This document shows positions 8,203-15,636 of a DNA stretch of 35,393 nucleotides, in pieces (position 1 is the stretch's first letter; each line of letters starts with the position of its first letter). The stretch is from Clostridia bacterium (lineage in GTDB: Bacteria; Bacillota; Clostridia; Christensenellales; Aristaeellaceae): NCBI GenBank assembly GCA_017615475.1, contig JAGAAC010000075.1:1-35393 (forward strand), in the 5' to 3' direction. The notes under the pieces are model-generated. The model had not been told where the DNA came from. It did not search any database and saw nothing but the letters and a program-made list of their open reading frames with translations. The translations under genes and the position numbers were made by a program.

Positions 8203-8214
8203 TCCTCTTTATTT
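8171..8214. terminator. Terminator overlapping the end of rqcH
   Basis: A perfect 20-bp stem (8171-8190 with 8195-8214) and 4-nt loop, with CTCTTTATTT on both strands. Its 5' arm and loop are coding sequence, and the rqcH stop codon (8200-8202) is inside the 3' arm. It can also terminate the convergent xylanase gene. Confidence 0.85.
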
Positions 8215-8217
8215 CAA

Positions 8218-8305
8218 TGCAGAATTCAGAATTCAGAATGCAGAATGAGATGCTTTAACCTTGAAAGAATGAATGACTGCATTATGAATTGTGAATTATG
8301 AATTC
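8218..8305. repeat. AT-rich short-repeat cluster (ATTCATAATT/AGAATTC type)
   Basis: Two blocks: three AGAATTC/AGAATGC units at 8221-8246, and ATTATGAATTGTGAATTATGAATTCAC-type units at 8281-8305 (unit ATTCATAATT on the minus strand). The second block begins at the TGA stop codon of the xylanase gene. Related blocks are at 12551-12584 and 15534-15574. Confidence 0.7.
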
Positions 8306-9533
8306 ACTTGTCTCCCCTGAGAGTGTGGTAGATTGCGTCGAAGCAGGTTTTGATCTTGTACCTTGTGGTCAGGAGACAGCCGTAGGGGCTGTTCAGGTTA
8401 TAGACATAATTGCCTTTCATTCCTTCATAGGCATCCACCAGGCCCCAGATGCATACGGCGGTCAGGGGAGCGCTTTCCTCCGTATTGGCTTTCATAAACA
8501 CATCGCTGAACAGTTTTGAATAGAAGGCATCGTGATCCGCTACCCGTTTCTTGTCGAAATTGCGGACAGCCATTTCCGTCAGCTGGACTTCCACGCCGAG
8601 AGCCGCGTAGGTCTGGATGGCTTTCTTCACATTGGTGATGATGGAGGGATCCAGGCAGCCGTTCTGCTCGCCGTAGCCGCCCATATATCCCTGCATGCCG
8701 ACACCGTCGATGAGGGAACGGGGATTGCCGTCCTCATCCACGGCGTAGGACTGAATCCTTTTCACCAGCGCGCAGGCAGCATTTCGTTTGGCCGGGAAGA
8801 ACAGGTTGTAGTCGTTGTAGAAGAGCCTGATATCCGCGCCGAGCTTTTCCTGGGTGTTCCGGGCGCAGAGGAAGGCGTATTCCACGTAATCCTCACCGAC
8901 ATAATTCAGGAAGCAGTTGCTGTCTCCGCCGCGTTTGGTACGGATGTGGCAGAGATCGGAAGCTTTATACTCACCGCCGTTATCGCCGATGGCTTCGTTA
9001 ACCACGTCCCAGCAATAGATGACGCCCGGGAACTTTTCCTCAAAGTGCGTCATGACCTGGTCAATATAGCTGGCCAGGCGGGCACGCATGGTCTCCTGAT
9101 CAGCGATGGGTTTGGTCATGTCATAGTCTTCATGGAAGAACCACTGGGTCATATAGGCATCCCAGACCAGCACGTGGCCCCGGATTCTGATTCCCTGCTT
9201 CTGAGCCCAGCCGATCATCGCGTCAGCCTGCGCATAGTTCATTCGGGGCATGCCGTCCTCAGCCCTTTGGGACTTCCGCTGATCCAGCATCGAATAGGCT
9301 TTGGTTTCGTTGCAGCAGGTCAGGGAGTTGAAATGCCGGGACAGGAACGAAATGAAGGTTTTATTGTTCAGGTCCTGATAGCTGAATGCGCCGCCCAGTT
9401 TAAAGCCGTAGGGCTCCGCCAGCGTCCAGAGTGGATCATAGTCTTCCGATACGGTACCGGCTTCCTCAGCGGGAGCGGCAAGGGGAACAAGGCAGATCAG
9501 AAGTGCCAGGAACAGGGACAGGAAGCGTTTCAT
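8304..9533 (-). CDS. Secreted endo-1,4-beta-xylanase, glycoside hydrolase family 10
   Basis: 409 residues: a Sec signal peptide (residues 1-22, cleavage near APAEE) and a single GH10 barrel, with no carbohydrate-binding module, dockerin or anchor. The acid/base Glu180 lies in WDVVNEA and the nucleophile Glu320 in VQLTEMAVR. HFNSLTCCNETK (about 67-78) replaces the usual HFNS-TPENEMK, and LVWDAYMTQWFF (122-133) has Asp where most GH10 enzymes have VWH; GVGMQGYM has Tyr where GH10 usually has His. All these are subsite residues, so specificity may be shifted within xylans. The start is an ATG with GGAG upstream. The long structured region 9579-9783 precedes it, and I see no clear promoter. Confidence 0.93.
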   Translation of the reverse strand: MKRFLSLFLALLICLVPLAAPAEEAGTVSEDYDPLWTLAEPYGFKLGGAFSYQDLNNKTFISFLSRHFNSLTCCNETKAYSMLDQRKSQRAEDGMPRMNYAQADAMIGWAQKQGIRIRGHVLVWDAYMTQWFFHEDYDMTKPIADQETMRARLASYIDQVMTHFEEKFPGVIYCWDVVNEAIGDNGGEYKASDLCHIRTKRGGDSNCFLNYVGEDYVEYAFLCARNTQEKLGADIRLFYNDYNLFFPAKRNAACALVKRIQSYAVDEDGNPRSLIDGVGMQGYMGGYGEQNGCLDPSIITNVKKAIQTYAALGVEVQLTEMAVRNFDKKRVADHDAFYSKLFSDVFMKANTEESAPLTAVCIWGLVDAYEGMKGNYVYNLNSPYGCLLTTRYKIKTCFDAIYHTLRGDK

Positions 9534-9547
9534 GAGAGGGAGTCTCC

Positions 9548-9572
9548 TTTAGTGAAGAGTGATGAGTGAAGT
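9548..9572. repeat. GTGAAGAGTGA-type short direct repeat
   Basis: Tandem AGTGAAGAGTGATGAGTGAAG just upstream of the xylanase ribosome binding site. The same GAAGAGTGA word closes the repeat block at 15534-15574, so both may belong to one intergenic repeat family. Confidence 0.45.
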
Positions 9573-9578
9573 GCGATC

Positions 9579-9743
9579 GCCGTTACCAAAGTTCTTTCAG
9601 AACTTTGACGGCTGTAGCATGGGAGTCATTAGCTGTGGATGGCTCGGCGTAATCAGCGCTTAAGCTAAGCGCTGACGCCTGCATGGACGATCTGTTACCA
9701 GCACTAAAGTGCTGACAGATCTGTCTGAAGCACAGATGACTCC
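9579..9743. repeat. Array of nested bulged hairpins (unclassified structured element)
   Basis: Three hairpins share one plan: a 5-7-bp outer stem, a 3-nt bulge on the 5' side, a 7-9-bp inner stem and a 2-3-nt loop. They are 9579-9612 (GCCGT, bulge TAC, CAAAGTTCT), 9646-9679 (GGCGT, bulge AAT, CAGCGCTTA) and 9689-9721 (GATCTGT, bulge TAC, CAGCACT). The second and third are enclosed by another pairing, 9622-9637 with 9731-9743, again with a 3-nt 5' bulge (TAG). No open frame of note is here. It lies between the nucleoside kinase and xylanase genes. Confidence 0.75.
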
Positions 9744-9755
9744 GCAACTGAAGAG

Positions 9756-9783
9756 TTTAATGACAGCTTTGGCTGTCATTAAA
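9756..9783 (-). terminator. Hairpin at the end of the nucleoside kinase gene
   Basis: Perfect 12-bp stem (9756-9767 with 9772-9783), loop TTTG, overlapping the TAA stop of the kinase gene. No U-run follows on the minus strand, so it may protect the 3' end or act as a weak terminator. Confidence 0.5.
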
Positions 9784-11425
9784 CCTCCTCCATCGTGCAG
9801 CCGCCGATGAATTCACGGAGCAGGGACAGCGGCGGAATTTCATTGAGCATTTCCTCATCCACATCCGGCAGATAGTTCAGCACCTTGATCAGACGGCGGG
9901 AGAGGAGGTAATTGGGGGAGGAGGAAGGCACATCCATCAGCAGCTTATAGGCAAAGAGCTTCAGGATGGGCAGTTCATACTGGAGAGCGGTGTTGAACAT
10001 GCTGTCCGCGTTCTCCTGGTAAGTGAAGATGTATTTCTCTTCGGCGCTGCGTACCCGGGGCCACATCTCCAGCGTGGTTTCCGGCGGATAGCCGCGGAAC
10101 TGGTTGTCCCGGACAATCCGGCGCAGCAGGCGGACGTCCGTGGTGCGGATGCGGTTGTGGTCATCCAGGTTCAGGACGGTCAGCGCACTGGCGAAGATCT
10201 TGTAGATTTCATCCGCGGGCAGCATGTCACATACCTGCGGATTCAGGCCGTGAATACCTTCCAGGATGATGATTTCGCCGGGAGCGAGGGAAGTGGGAGG
10301 TGTCAGGTAATCCTTGGAACCGGAAGCGAAATCGAAGTTGGGCATGAAGACTTCCTCGCCGTTGAGCAGCCCGGTCAGGGTATCGGAGAGCAGCTTCAGG
10401 TCCAGCGCGTCAATGGAGTCATAGTCCTTGGTGCCGTCCACCTGCAGGGGCATCTCATCACGGTTGATAAAGAAGTCATCCATGGAGATCCGGCGGCAGG
10501 CGTGGCCGTACATCTGCAGGTGCACGCCGAGTCGGCCGGAGAAGGTGGTCTTGCCGCTGGAAGAAGGACCGGCCACCAGCACGATATGCTTGTTCTGCTC
10601 GTGGATTGTTTTGGCGATCTTGTGAATGGCGGCTTCATGCAGCGCTTCGTTCACCCGGATGAAATTGCGGAGTTTTTTGTTTTCAATCATCCCGGACAGG
10701 TCGGATACATTCGTGACGCCCAGGATTTCGCACCATTCGGCACTCTGGTTGAAGATTTCCAGGTGCTTCGGACGGTAGACATAAGGCGCGGCATGGTCGA
10801 AGTCAGCCCCGGCAGGGAGCTGCAGGACAAAACCGCCCCGGAGTTCGAACATGGTGAAGACCTTCACGTAGCCGGTGGATACGGTCATGGCACCGTAGAA
10901 GTATTCCCACATTCCGTCAATGCAGTACATATTGAAATAGGGAACGGTACGGTGCTTCAGCAGGTTTACCTTGTCCGGCATATTCTCTTCTTCAAAATAC
11001 CGGATGGCTTCTTCCTGGGTCCAGCGCTTCTTTTCGAAAACCAGGTCCAGCTCCGCGATGCGGCGCATCTCGTTTTCAATACGGACAATATCCTGCCGGT
11101 GCAGTTCAATGCCGGGCAGGCGGACGAAAACGCCGTAACCTACGGAGTATTCAATCCGGACCCGCTGATAGGGATAGAGGTGGCGAAGGGCCAGAAGCAT
11201 CACAAAGCGCAGGGAGCGCTCATAGATGCGGCGGCCTTCCTCGTTTTCCAGCGTCAGGGGCGTCAGGGTGCAGTCCTGGCGGAGCACGTCATTCAGCTCA
11301 CAGACCACACCGCCGGACTGGGCCGCCAGGGTGCCGCGGGGGAACGCTCCAAGCTTCTCCAGGCAGGCCTTGACGGTTGTGCCTTCCGGGAATTCTTTTT
11401 CGTTGTTCATTGAACGGATAATCAT
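9779..11425 (-). CDS. Nucleoside kinase, uridine kinase-like with N-terminal TGS domain
   Basis: 548 residues. The N-terminal ~60 residues (EFPEGTTVKACLEKLGAFPR) look like a TGS/ThrRS-type domain, followed by a ThrRS second-additional-domain-like region (about 65-220) and a C-terminal P-loop kinase related to uridine kinase/phosphoribulokinase. Walker A is GPSSSGKTT (286-294), the Asp-rich RRISMDDFF and the NFDFASG and IILEGIHGLN motifs follow in the expected order. Such 550-residue proteins are common in Clostridia and are annotated as nucleoside kinases; the in vivo substrate is not certain. The start at 11425 has AGGAGG 8 nt upstream; an ATG five codons later is possible. Probably co-transcribed with the exonuclease gene upstream. 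Confidence 0.88.
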   Translation of the reverse strand: MIIRSMNNEKEFPEGTTVKACLEKLGAFPRGTLAAQSGGVVCELNDVLRQDCTLTPLTLENEEGRRIYERSLRFVMLLALRHLYPYQRVRIEYSVGYGVFVRLPGIELHRQDIVRIENEMRRIAELDLVFEKKRWTQEEAIRYFEEENMPDKVNLLKHRTVPYFNMYCIDGMWEYFYGAMTVSTGYVKVFTMFELRGGFVLQLPAGADFDHAAPYVYRPKHLEIFNQSAEWCEILGVTNVSDLSGMIENKKLRNFIRVNEALHEAAIHKIAKTIHEQNKHIVLVAGPSSSGKTTFSGRLGVHLQMYGHACRRISMDDFFINRDEMPLQVDGTKDYDSIDALDLKLLSDTLTGLLNGEEVFMPNFDFASGSKDYLTPPTSLAPGEIIILEGIHGLNPQVCDMLPADEIYKIFASALTVLNLDDHNRIRTTDVRLLRRIVRDNQFRGYPPETTLEMWPRVRSAEEKYIFTYQENADSMFNTALQYELPILKLFAYKLLMDVPSSSPNYLLSRRLIKVLNYLPDVDEEMLNEIPPLSLLREFIGGCTMEEV

Positions 11426-11533
11426 ATGATAACCCTCCTGTCAGAAATCTTTTCGGGTCTGATATCTGAGATATGCCAAACACCTATGGATCATCCTGAG
11501 GAAGTTGAAGGATTTCATTGCGCGTTATGCGGG

Positions 11534-12535
11534 TTAATCAAAGGGCATGCTGGAAACATCCGCGTTCAGCAGTTCCTCATCCGGATCGGGCAGGGAACCA
11601 TGCTCCGCCAGGTAATGCTCCAGGCGCTGCTGCATCTGCAGCTGTTTGGTATGTACATAGGCGACATTGGCGTGAGTTGCCGGCGCTGTGGTACGGGTCA
11701 TGATTTTCTTGCCGTCATCATCAATCCGGAAACGGAGACGGATCAGGATCCGGCCGTGGCTTTTACATTTGGCAACAGCAATATATTTGTCGGCACTCTG
11801 CTTAATATATTCGCCGTCTAGCGTCAGAACCCTTCCGCACCGCGGACAGGTCGGATGGATGGCGGATTCACTCTGGAGCGCCTCTTTGACGGAATCAAAG
11901 ATTTCACCGGGCGTTTTTTCACGGGAGGAACGGCGGCCGTGGATCAGTTCTTTCGGCTCGCGGGCATAATTCAGCACGGCGGAGGGATCCGGCAGTGTCC
12001 GGAATACCAGCGCCGTATACCAGGCATCGTTGAGCGCGTTATGGAAAGCCATGCTTTCATCCGGCTCGATGTTCATCAGCTCCATGGCGGCCTTCAGGCC
12101 GGCCCGATCCTTGAGCTTGTGCTCCTGGCTGAAGAGCTGCTGGATATCGCAAAGGGCGGGAAGGGGAATGTCTTCACAGTGGAAGAAATGAACGTTCTGA
12201 TACAGGACGCTGACGTCATCAATTCCCCAGGTCAGCAGGGTATAGTCATCTCCGCACCAGGCGGCAAACTGCTCCAGAGCTTCGCGGAACGCGGGAGCAC
12301 CGGCCAGCGTTTCCGAATCCAGGCCGGTCATCCGGCGGATCCGGGGATGAATGCGCAGGTAGTGGGTCGGAGCAATTGGAATGGAAATGGAATCAGCAGG
12401 GTTCAGGTCGGCGTCGAGCTTCACGGCTCCGATCTGGATCATTTCAAAGATCAGTTTGTCACCCACCTCACGATAGGTGCGGCTCTGGTAAGAGATGGGC
12501 TGGTTCCATTCGAGATCAAGAATGATGTAGGTCAT
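11534..12535 (-). CDS. DEDDh 3'-5' exonuclease family protein with C-terminal zinc-ribbon-like region
   Basis: 333 residues. The first ~185 form a DnaQ/RNase T-like exonuclease: Exo I YIILDLEWNQ (Asp7, Glu9), Exo II around LLTWGIDDVSVL, and Exo III MAFHNALNDAWYTA with the HxxxxD pair, so the two-metal centre is complete. The C-terminal part has CPRCGRVLT and, ~25 residues later, a single CKSHG, suggesting an incomplete or divergent zinc ribbon that could bind nucleic acid. It resembles KapD/ERI-1-like exonucleases; whether it acts on DNA or RNA is unknown. The start codon has no good ribosome binding site because an AT-rich repeat block occupies the space to the upstream gene. Confidence 0.85.
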   Translation of the reverse strand: MTYIILDLEWNQPISYQSRTYREVGDKLIFEMIQIGAVKLDADLNPADSISIPIAPTHYLRIHPRIRRMTGLDSETLAGAPAFREALEQFAAWCGDDYTLLTWGIDDVSVLYQNVHFFHCEDIPLPALCDIQQLFSQEHKLKDRAGLKAAMELMNIEPDESMAFHNALNDAWYTALVFRTLPDPSAVLNYAREPKELIHGRRSSREKTPGEIFDSVKEALQSESAIHPTCPRCGRVLTLDGEYIKQSADKYIAVAKCKSHGRILIRLRFRIDDDGKKIMTRTTAPATHANVAYVHTKQLQMQQRLEHYLAEHGSLPDPDEELLNADVSSMPFD

Positions 12536-12550
12536 AAGAACGTATCAACT

Positions 12551-12584
12551 CAATTCATAATTCAAAATTCATAATTCATAATTC
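12551..12584. repeat. ATTCATAATT repeat block at the end of the BaiN-like gene
   Basis: Four to five copies of an ATTCATAA/ATTCAAAA unit between the BaiN-like and exonuclease genes. On the minus strand the block encodes the last two codons and the TGA stop of the BaiN-like protein (GAA-TTA-TGA) and then fills the space to the exonuclease start. Confidence 0.8.
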
Positions 12585-13805
12585 GACAGCGCTTTGCCCG
12601 GCCAAAGCTCCTGTACTCCAACTTATTTGTAAATTGAACCCGCCGGTGTGGGCGTCGACGTCGATCATTTCGCCGGCGAAGAAGAGGTTCGGGATCAGCT
12701 TGCTGCGCATGGTGCCGGGCTCGATTTCCTTTACGCTGACACCGCCGCGGGTGACGATCGCTTCGGCAATGGGCCGGGGAGCCTTTACGGTCAGCGGCAG
12801 GGCCTTAAGCGTGGTGAGCAGCGATTCCCGCTGGGCCGCGGTGATCTGATTGCAGGGCAGGTCAGGTGAGATACCGCACAGCTCGGGGAAGATCGCGGCA
12901 AAGCTGGCAGGGAGTAAACCCGGCAGGACGCTTTTCAGCAGTTTCTTTCCGGCCTCGGAGAAGTCCCGGCGAAGACGGGCATCCAGCTGTTCCCGGGTGA
13001 GCCCCGGTTTCAGGTCAATGGACAGCCGGGCGCCTTTGGCAGGATCCGGCAGGTGGCAGCTGGCTTCCAGCACCAGGGGACCGGAGATTCCGAAGTGGGT
13101 GAAGAGCATTTCTCCCAGCTCGGAATAGAGCGTTTTTTTGCCGGAGGTGAGGGTCAGCGTTACGTTCCGGAGACTGAGTCCCTGCAGTTCCTTCGGCCAG
13201 GCTTCTTCTGTCTCCAGACCGACAAGAACAGGGGAAGAGGGGACGACAGTATGTCCCAATGCCTCAGCAAAGCGGAATCCGTCGCCGGTGGAACCGGTGG
13301 AGGGATAGCTGAGTCCGCCACAGGCCAGGATGACCGCGTCCGCGGGAAGGAAGGTTCCGTCTGCCAGTTCGGCACCGGTGATCAGCCCGCCTTCGGTTTT
13401 CAGGCGGCGAACATCACAGTTCAGGCGGATCCGGACATTCAGTTTCCGGAGCAGGCCGGACAGGGCTTTGGTGACATCACTGGCTTTTTCGGAAGCGGGG
13501 AAGACCCGTTTTCCGCGCTGCACGGTGACCGGGCAGCCGTTTTCCTCCATGAGGGACATCATATCCCGGGACGAAAAAAAACTCAGCGCGCTGTAAAGAA
13601 ACCGCGGATTGCGGGGCACCTGGGCAAGGAACTCGTCCAGATCGCAGTCGTTGGTCAGGTTGCAGCGGCCTTTGCCGGTGATATAGACTTTCTTTCCGAG
13701 CTTTTCGTTCTTTTCGAGCAGGGTGACATTCGCCCCTGCTTTGGCGGCAAACACAGCAGCCATCATGCCGGCTGCGCCGCCACCGATGACCAGTATTTCA
13801 GCCAT
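12576..13805 (-). CDS. BaiN/YhiN (HI0933-like) FAD-dependent oxidoreductase
   Basis: 409 residues, the usual length. The N-terminal Rossmann FAD motif is VIGGGAAGMMAAVFAAKAG (about 5-23), followed by LLEKNEKLGKKVYITGKGRCNLTN (about 29-52), which is the hallmark of the HI0933/YhiN/BaiN family, and a C-terminal FAGEMIDVDAHTGGFNLQ (about 374-391). Its role in most bacteria is unknown; BaiN was described as a 3-dehydro-bile-acid reductase, and transferring that role here would be over-reach. It is first in a likely operon with the exonuclease and nucleoside kinase genes. The C-terminal residues Glu-Leu and stop are supplied by an AT-rich repeat block. Confidence 0.92.
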   Translation of the reverse strand: MAEILVIGGGAAGMMAAVFAAKAGANVTLLEKNEKLGKKVYITGKGRCNLTNDCDLDEFLAQVPRNPRFLYSALSFFSSRDMMSLMEENGCPVTVQRGKRVFPASEKASDVTKALSGLLRKLNVRIRLNCDVRRLKTEGGLITGAELADGTFLPADAVILACGGLSYPSTGSTGDGFRFAEALGHTVVPSSPVLVGLETEEAWPKELQGLSLRNVTLTLTSGKKTLYSELGEMLFTHFGISGPLVLEASCHLPDPAKGARLSIDLKPGLTREQLDARLRRDFSEAGKKLLKSVLPGLLPASFAAIFPELCGISPDLPCNQITAAQRESLLTTLKALPLTVKAPRPIAEAIVTRGGVSVKEIEPGTMRSKLIPNLFFAGEMIDVDAHTGGFNLQISWSTGALAGQSAVEL

Positions 13806-13869
13806 GGATAATCTCCCTCCGAATCAGTATGGCAGAAACGGCGGAAAACCTTTCCGCAGTTCCTGTGAA

Positions 13870-13898
13870 AGTATACGGGAAAAGAGGAAAATATGCAA
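13870..13898 (-). promoter_or_regulatory. Promoter of the BaiN-exonuclease-kinase cluster
   Basis: Minus strand TTGCAT (13893-13898), 17-nt spacer, TATACT (13870-13875), about 65 nt before the BaiN-like start; GGAGGG is the ribosome binding site. Confidence 0.65.
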
Positions 13899-13917
13899 GA
13901 AAACCGGAAAAAAGAGC

Positions 13918-13946
13918 TTGACTTTAGCTCGATAAAGTGATAATGT
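13918..13946 (+). promoter_or_regulatory. Promoter of the amino acid ABC transporter operon
   Basis: TTGACT at 13918-13923 with GATAAT at 13939-13944 (15-nt spacer) or TAATGT at 13941-13946 (17-nt spacer). The -10 choice is open. A small hairpin GATCCG/CGGATC follows in the leader. Confidence 0.5.
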
Positions 13947-14003
13947 ACTGATGTGATCCGAAAAGCGGATCCGTATCCAATGATTCTGAGGAGGAAAACA
14001 CCT

Positions 14004-14786
14004 ATGAAGAAACTGCTTGCTCTTGCCCTGGCCCTGTGTCTGGTTCTCGGCGCCGCCGCTGCACTGGCGGATGAATTCAAAATGGGCATCGACGCTGAAT
14101 ATCCGCCTTTCAGCTATCTGGATGATGATGGCAACTACGCCGGCTTTGACGTTGAAATGTGCAAGGCAGCCTGCGATATTCTCGGCCTGGATCAGGTGAT
14201 CGTTCCGATCAACTGGGATACCAAGCTGATCTCCCTGGACAACAAGGAACATGACTGTGTCTGGTCCGGCATGACGATTCTGGACACCATGAAGGAAGCC
14301 GGATATGTGCTGTCCTTCCCCTACTATGACAATACCCAGGTTGTGCTGACCAAGGAAGGCAACGGAATCAGCACGCTGGAAGACCTGGCCGGAAAGCGCG
14401 TGGCTGTGCAGCTGGGCACCTCCGGCGAAGCGCTGTTGGCGGATCCGGAAGGACAGCTGGAGCTGGCCAAGACCTTTGAAGGCGGAGAGCCTGTTACCAT
14501 GGAGAACTTCAACATCTGCGGCACCGAACTGGATGCCGGCGGCGTGGACGCGGTCGTGATCGACCTGCCCGTGGCGCAGAACCTGGCCGGCCGGTTCAAC
14601 GGTTTCGTGATCCTGGAGGACAACCTGGGCAGCGAACAGTACGGCATCTGCTTCCGCAACGGTGATGATGAACTGTGCCAGAAGTTTGAAGAAGCCATCA
14701 TGCAGCTGGTGGAGGACGGCACCTACCTGAGCCTGGCCCAGAAGTATGGCCTGGACGAAAACGTGCTGTGCCTGCTCAACAAGTAA
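14004..14786 (+). CDS. Amino acid ABC transporter substrate-binding protein
   Basis: 260 residues from the ATG at 14004, with GAGGAGGA 8-15 nt upstream; the longer open frame from 13953 lacks a ribosome binding site. It is an SBP_bac_3 (family 3) protein with a Sec signal peptide (residues 1-22, cleavage after ALA). The motif FKMGIDAEYPPFSYLDDDG (25-43) is the classical start of the mature domain, and LAGKRVAVQLGTSGE (about 128-142) is the second-lobe signature. No lipobox Cys is seen. It captures a polar amino acid outside the membrane for the permease and ATPase encoded next. The ligand is not decided by sequence; the linked DapF-fold epimerase suggests an amino acid that is racemised. Confidence 0.92.
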   Translation: MKKLLALALALCLVLGAAAALADEFKMGIDAEYPPFSYLDDDGNYAGFDVEMCKAACDILGLDQVIVPINWDTKLISLDNKEHDCVWSGMTILDTMKEAGYVLSFPYYDNTQVVLTKEGNGISTLEDLAGKRVAVQLGTSGEALLADPEGQLELAKTFEGGEPVTMENFNICGTELDAGGVDAVVIDLPVAQNLAGRFNGFVILEDNLGSEQYGICFRNGDDELCQKFEEAIMQLVEDGTYLSLAQKYGLDENVLCLLNK

Positions 14787-14826
14787 GTTTTTTCCCGCTG
14801 TGCGGGGGATGACAGAAGTCTCATCA

Positions 14827-14854
14827 CGCAGGGGCCCGGTAACAGGCCCCTGCG
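14827..14854 (+). terminator. Hairpin between binding-protein and permease genes
   Basis: Perfect 10-bp GC-rich stem (14827-14836 with 14845-14854), 8-nt loop, no long U-run. A smaller CCCGC/GCGGG hairpin precedes it at 14794-14806. Such hairpins usually give 3'-end stability or partial termination, raising binding protein over permease. Confidence 0.6.
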
Positions 14855-14881
14855 ATTTCACATTGAAGGAGCTTCCAAATC

Positions 14882-15529
14882 ATGACGATCCTGACGATGA
14901 TCACCAAGATGAGCGAGGGACTGGGAAGAACCTGCGCCATCTTTTTCCTTACGCTCCTTTTTGCTCTGCCGCTGGGGCTGATTGTGTCCCTGCTGCGCAT
15001 GAGCAAAAACAAGGTGGTCTCCTCCATCATGAAGGTCTATATATCCGTGCTTCGCGGAACGCCGCTGATGCTGCAGCTGCTGGCGGTGACCTATGGCCCG
15101 TACTATCTTTTCGGGATCAACGTGTCCAGGGAGAAACTGATTCCTGTGGTAATCGCTTTTTCCCTGAACTACGCGGCCTATTTCGCGGAAATCTACCGCG
15201 GCGGCATTGAGTCCATGAGCCAGGGGCAGTACGAGGCGGCGGAAGTGCTGGGATATACAAAATTCCAGTGCTTTATGCGGATTATCCTGCCGCAGGTGAT
15301 CAAGCGGATCCTGCCCGCGGTGACCAATGAGATCGTGACCCTGGTAAAGGACACCTCCATGGCCTTCACCGTGGCCTACCAGGAGATGTTCACTATCGGC
15401 AAGCAGATCGCGAACTCCCAGACCAGCTTCATGCCTTTTGTGATCGCGGGTGTATTCTATTTCCTGTTCAACGCGATTGTGGGCTGGGTCATGGGACGGT
15501 TTGAGAAAAAGCTGAGTTATTACAGGTGA
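14882..15529 (+). CDS. Amino acid ABC transporter permease
   Basis: 215 residues, typical for HisM/GlnP-type permeases. The EAA loop that docks the ATPase is visible as YEAAEVLGYTKFQCFMRIIL (about 118-137), after RGTPLMLQLLAV (about 58-69), a family signature. About five membrane spans are predicted by hydrophobic runs. A single permease gene is present, so it is expected to form a homodimer. The ATG at 14882 has GAAGGAG upstream. The stop codon is followed at once by the ATTCATAATT repeat block 15534-15574, which separates it from the ATPase gene. Confidence 0.93.
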   Translation: MTILTMITKMSEGLGRTCAIFFLTLLFALPLGLIVSLLRMSKNKVVSSIMKVYISVLRGTPLMLQLLAVTYGPYYLFGINVSREKLIPVVIAFSLNYAAYFAEIYRGGIESMSQGQYEAAEVLGYTKFQCFMRIILPQVIKRILPAVTNEIVTLVKDTSMAFTVAYQEMFTIGKQIANSQTSFMPFVIAGVFYFLFNAIVGWVMGRFEKKLSYYR

Positions 15530-15533
15530 ATAA

Positions 15534-15574
15534 GAATTCACAATTCATAATTCATAATTCATAATGAAGAGTGA
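15534..15574. repeat. ATTCATAATT repeat block after the permease stop
   Basis: GAATTCACAATTCATAATTC-type array with three further ATTCATA units and a GAAGAGTGA end, starting 4 nt after the permease TGA stop. It is the plus-strand counterpart of the blocks at 8281-8305 and 12551-12584. Confidence 0.8.
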
Positions 15575-15636
15575 AAACGTCCGGCTGAGCAGATTGTCAT
15601 TCGGCCGGTGTTCAGGGAAATTGATGCGGAGGAACC

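Noticed and set aside
8218..15574. CRISPR array
   Set aside because: The ATTCATA repeats are short, contiguous, irregular and lack spacers, and no cas genes are present.
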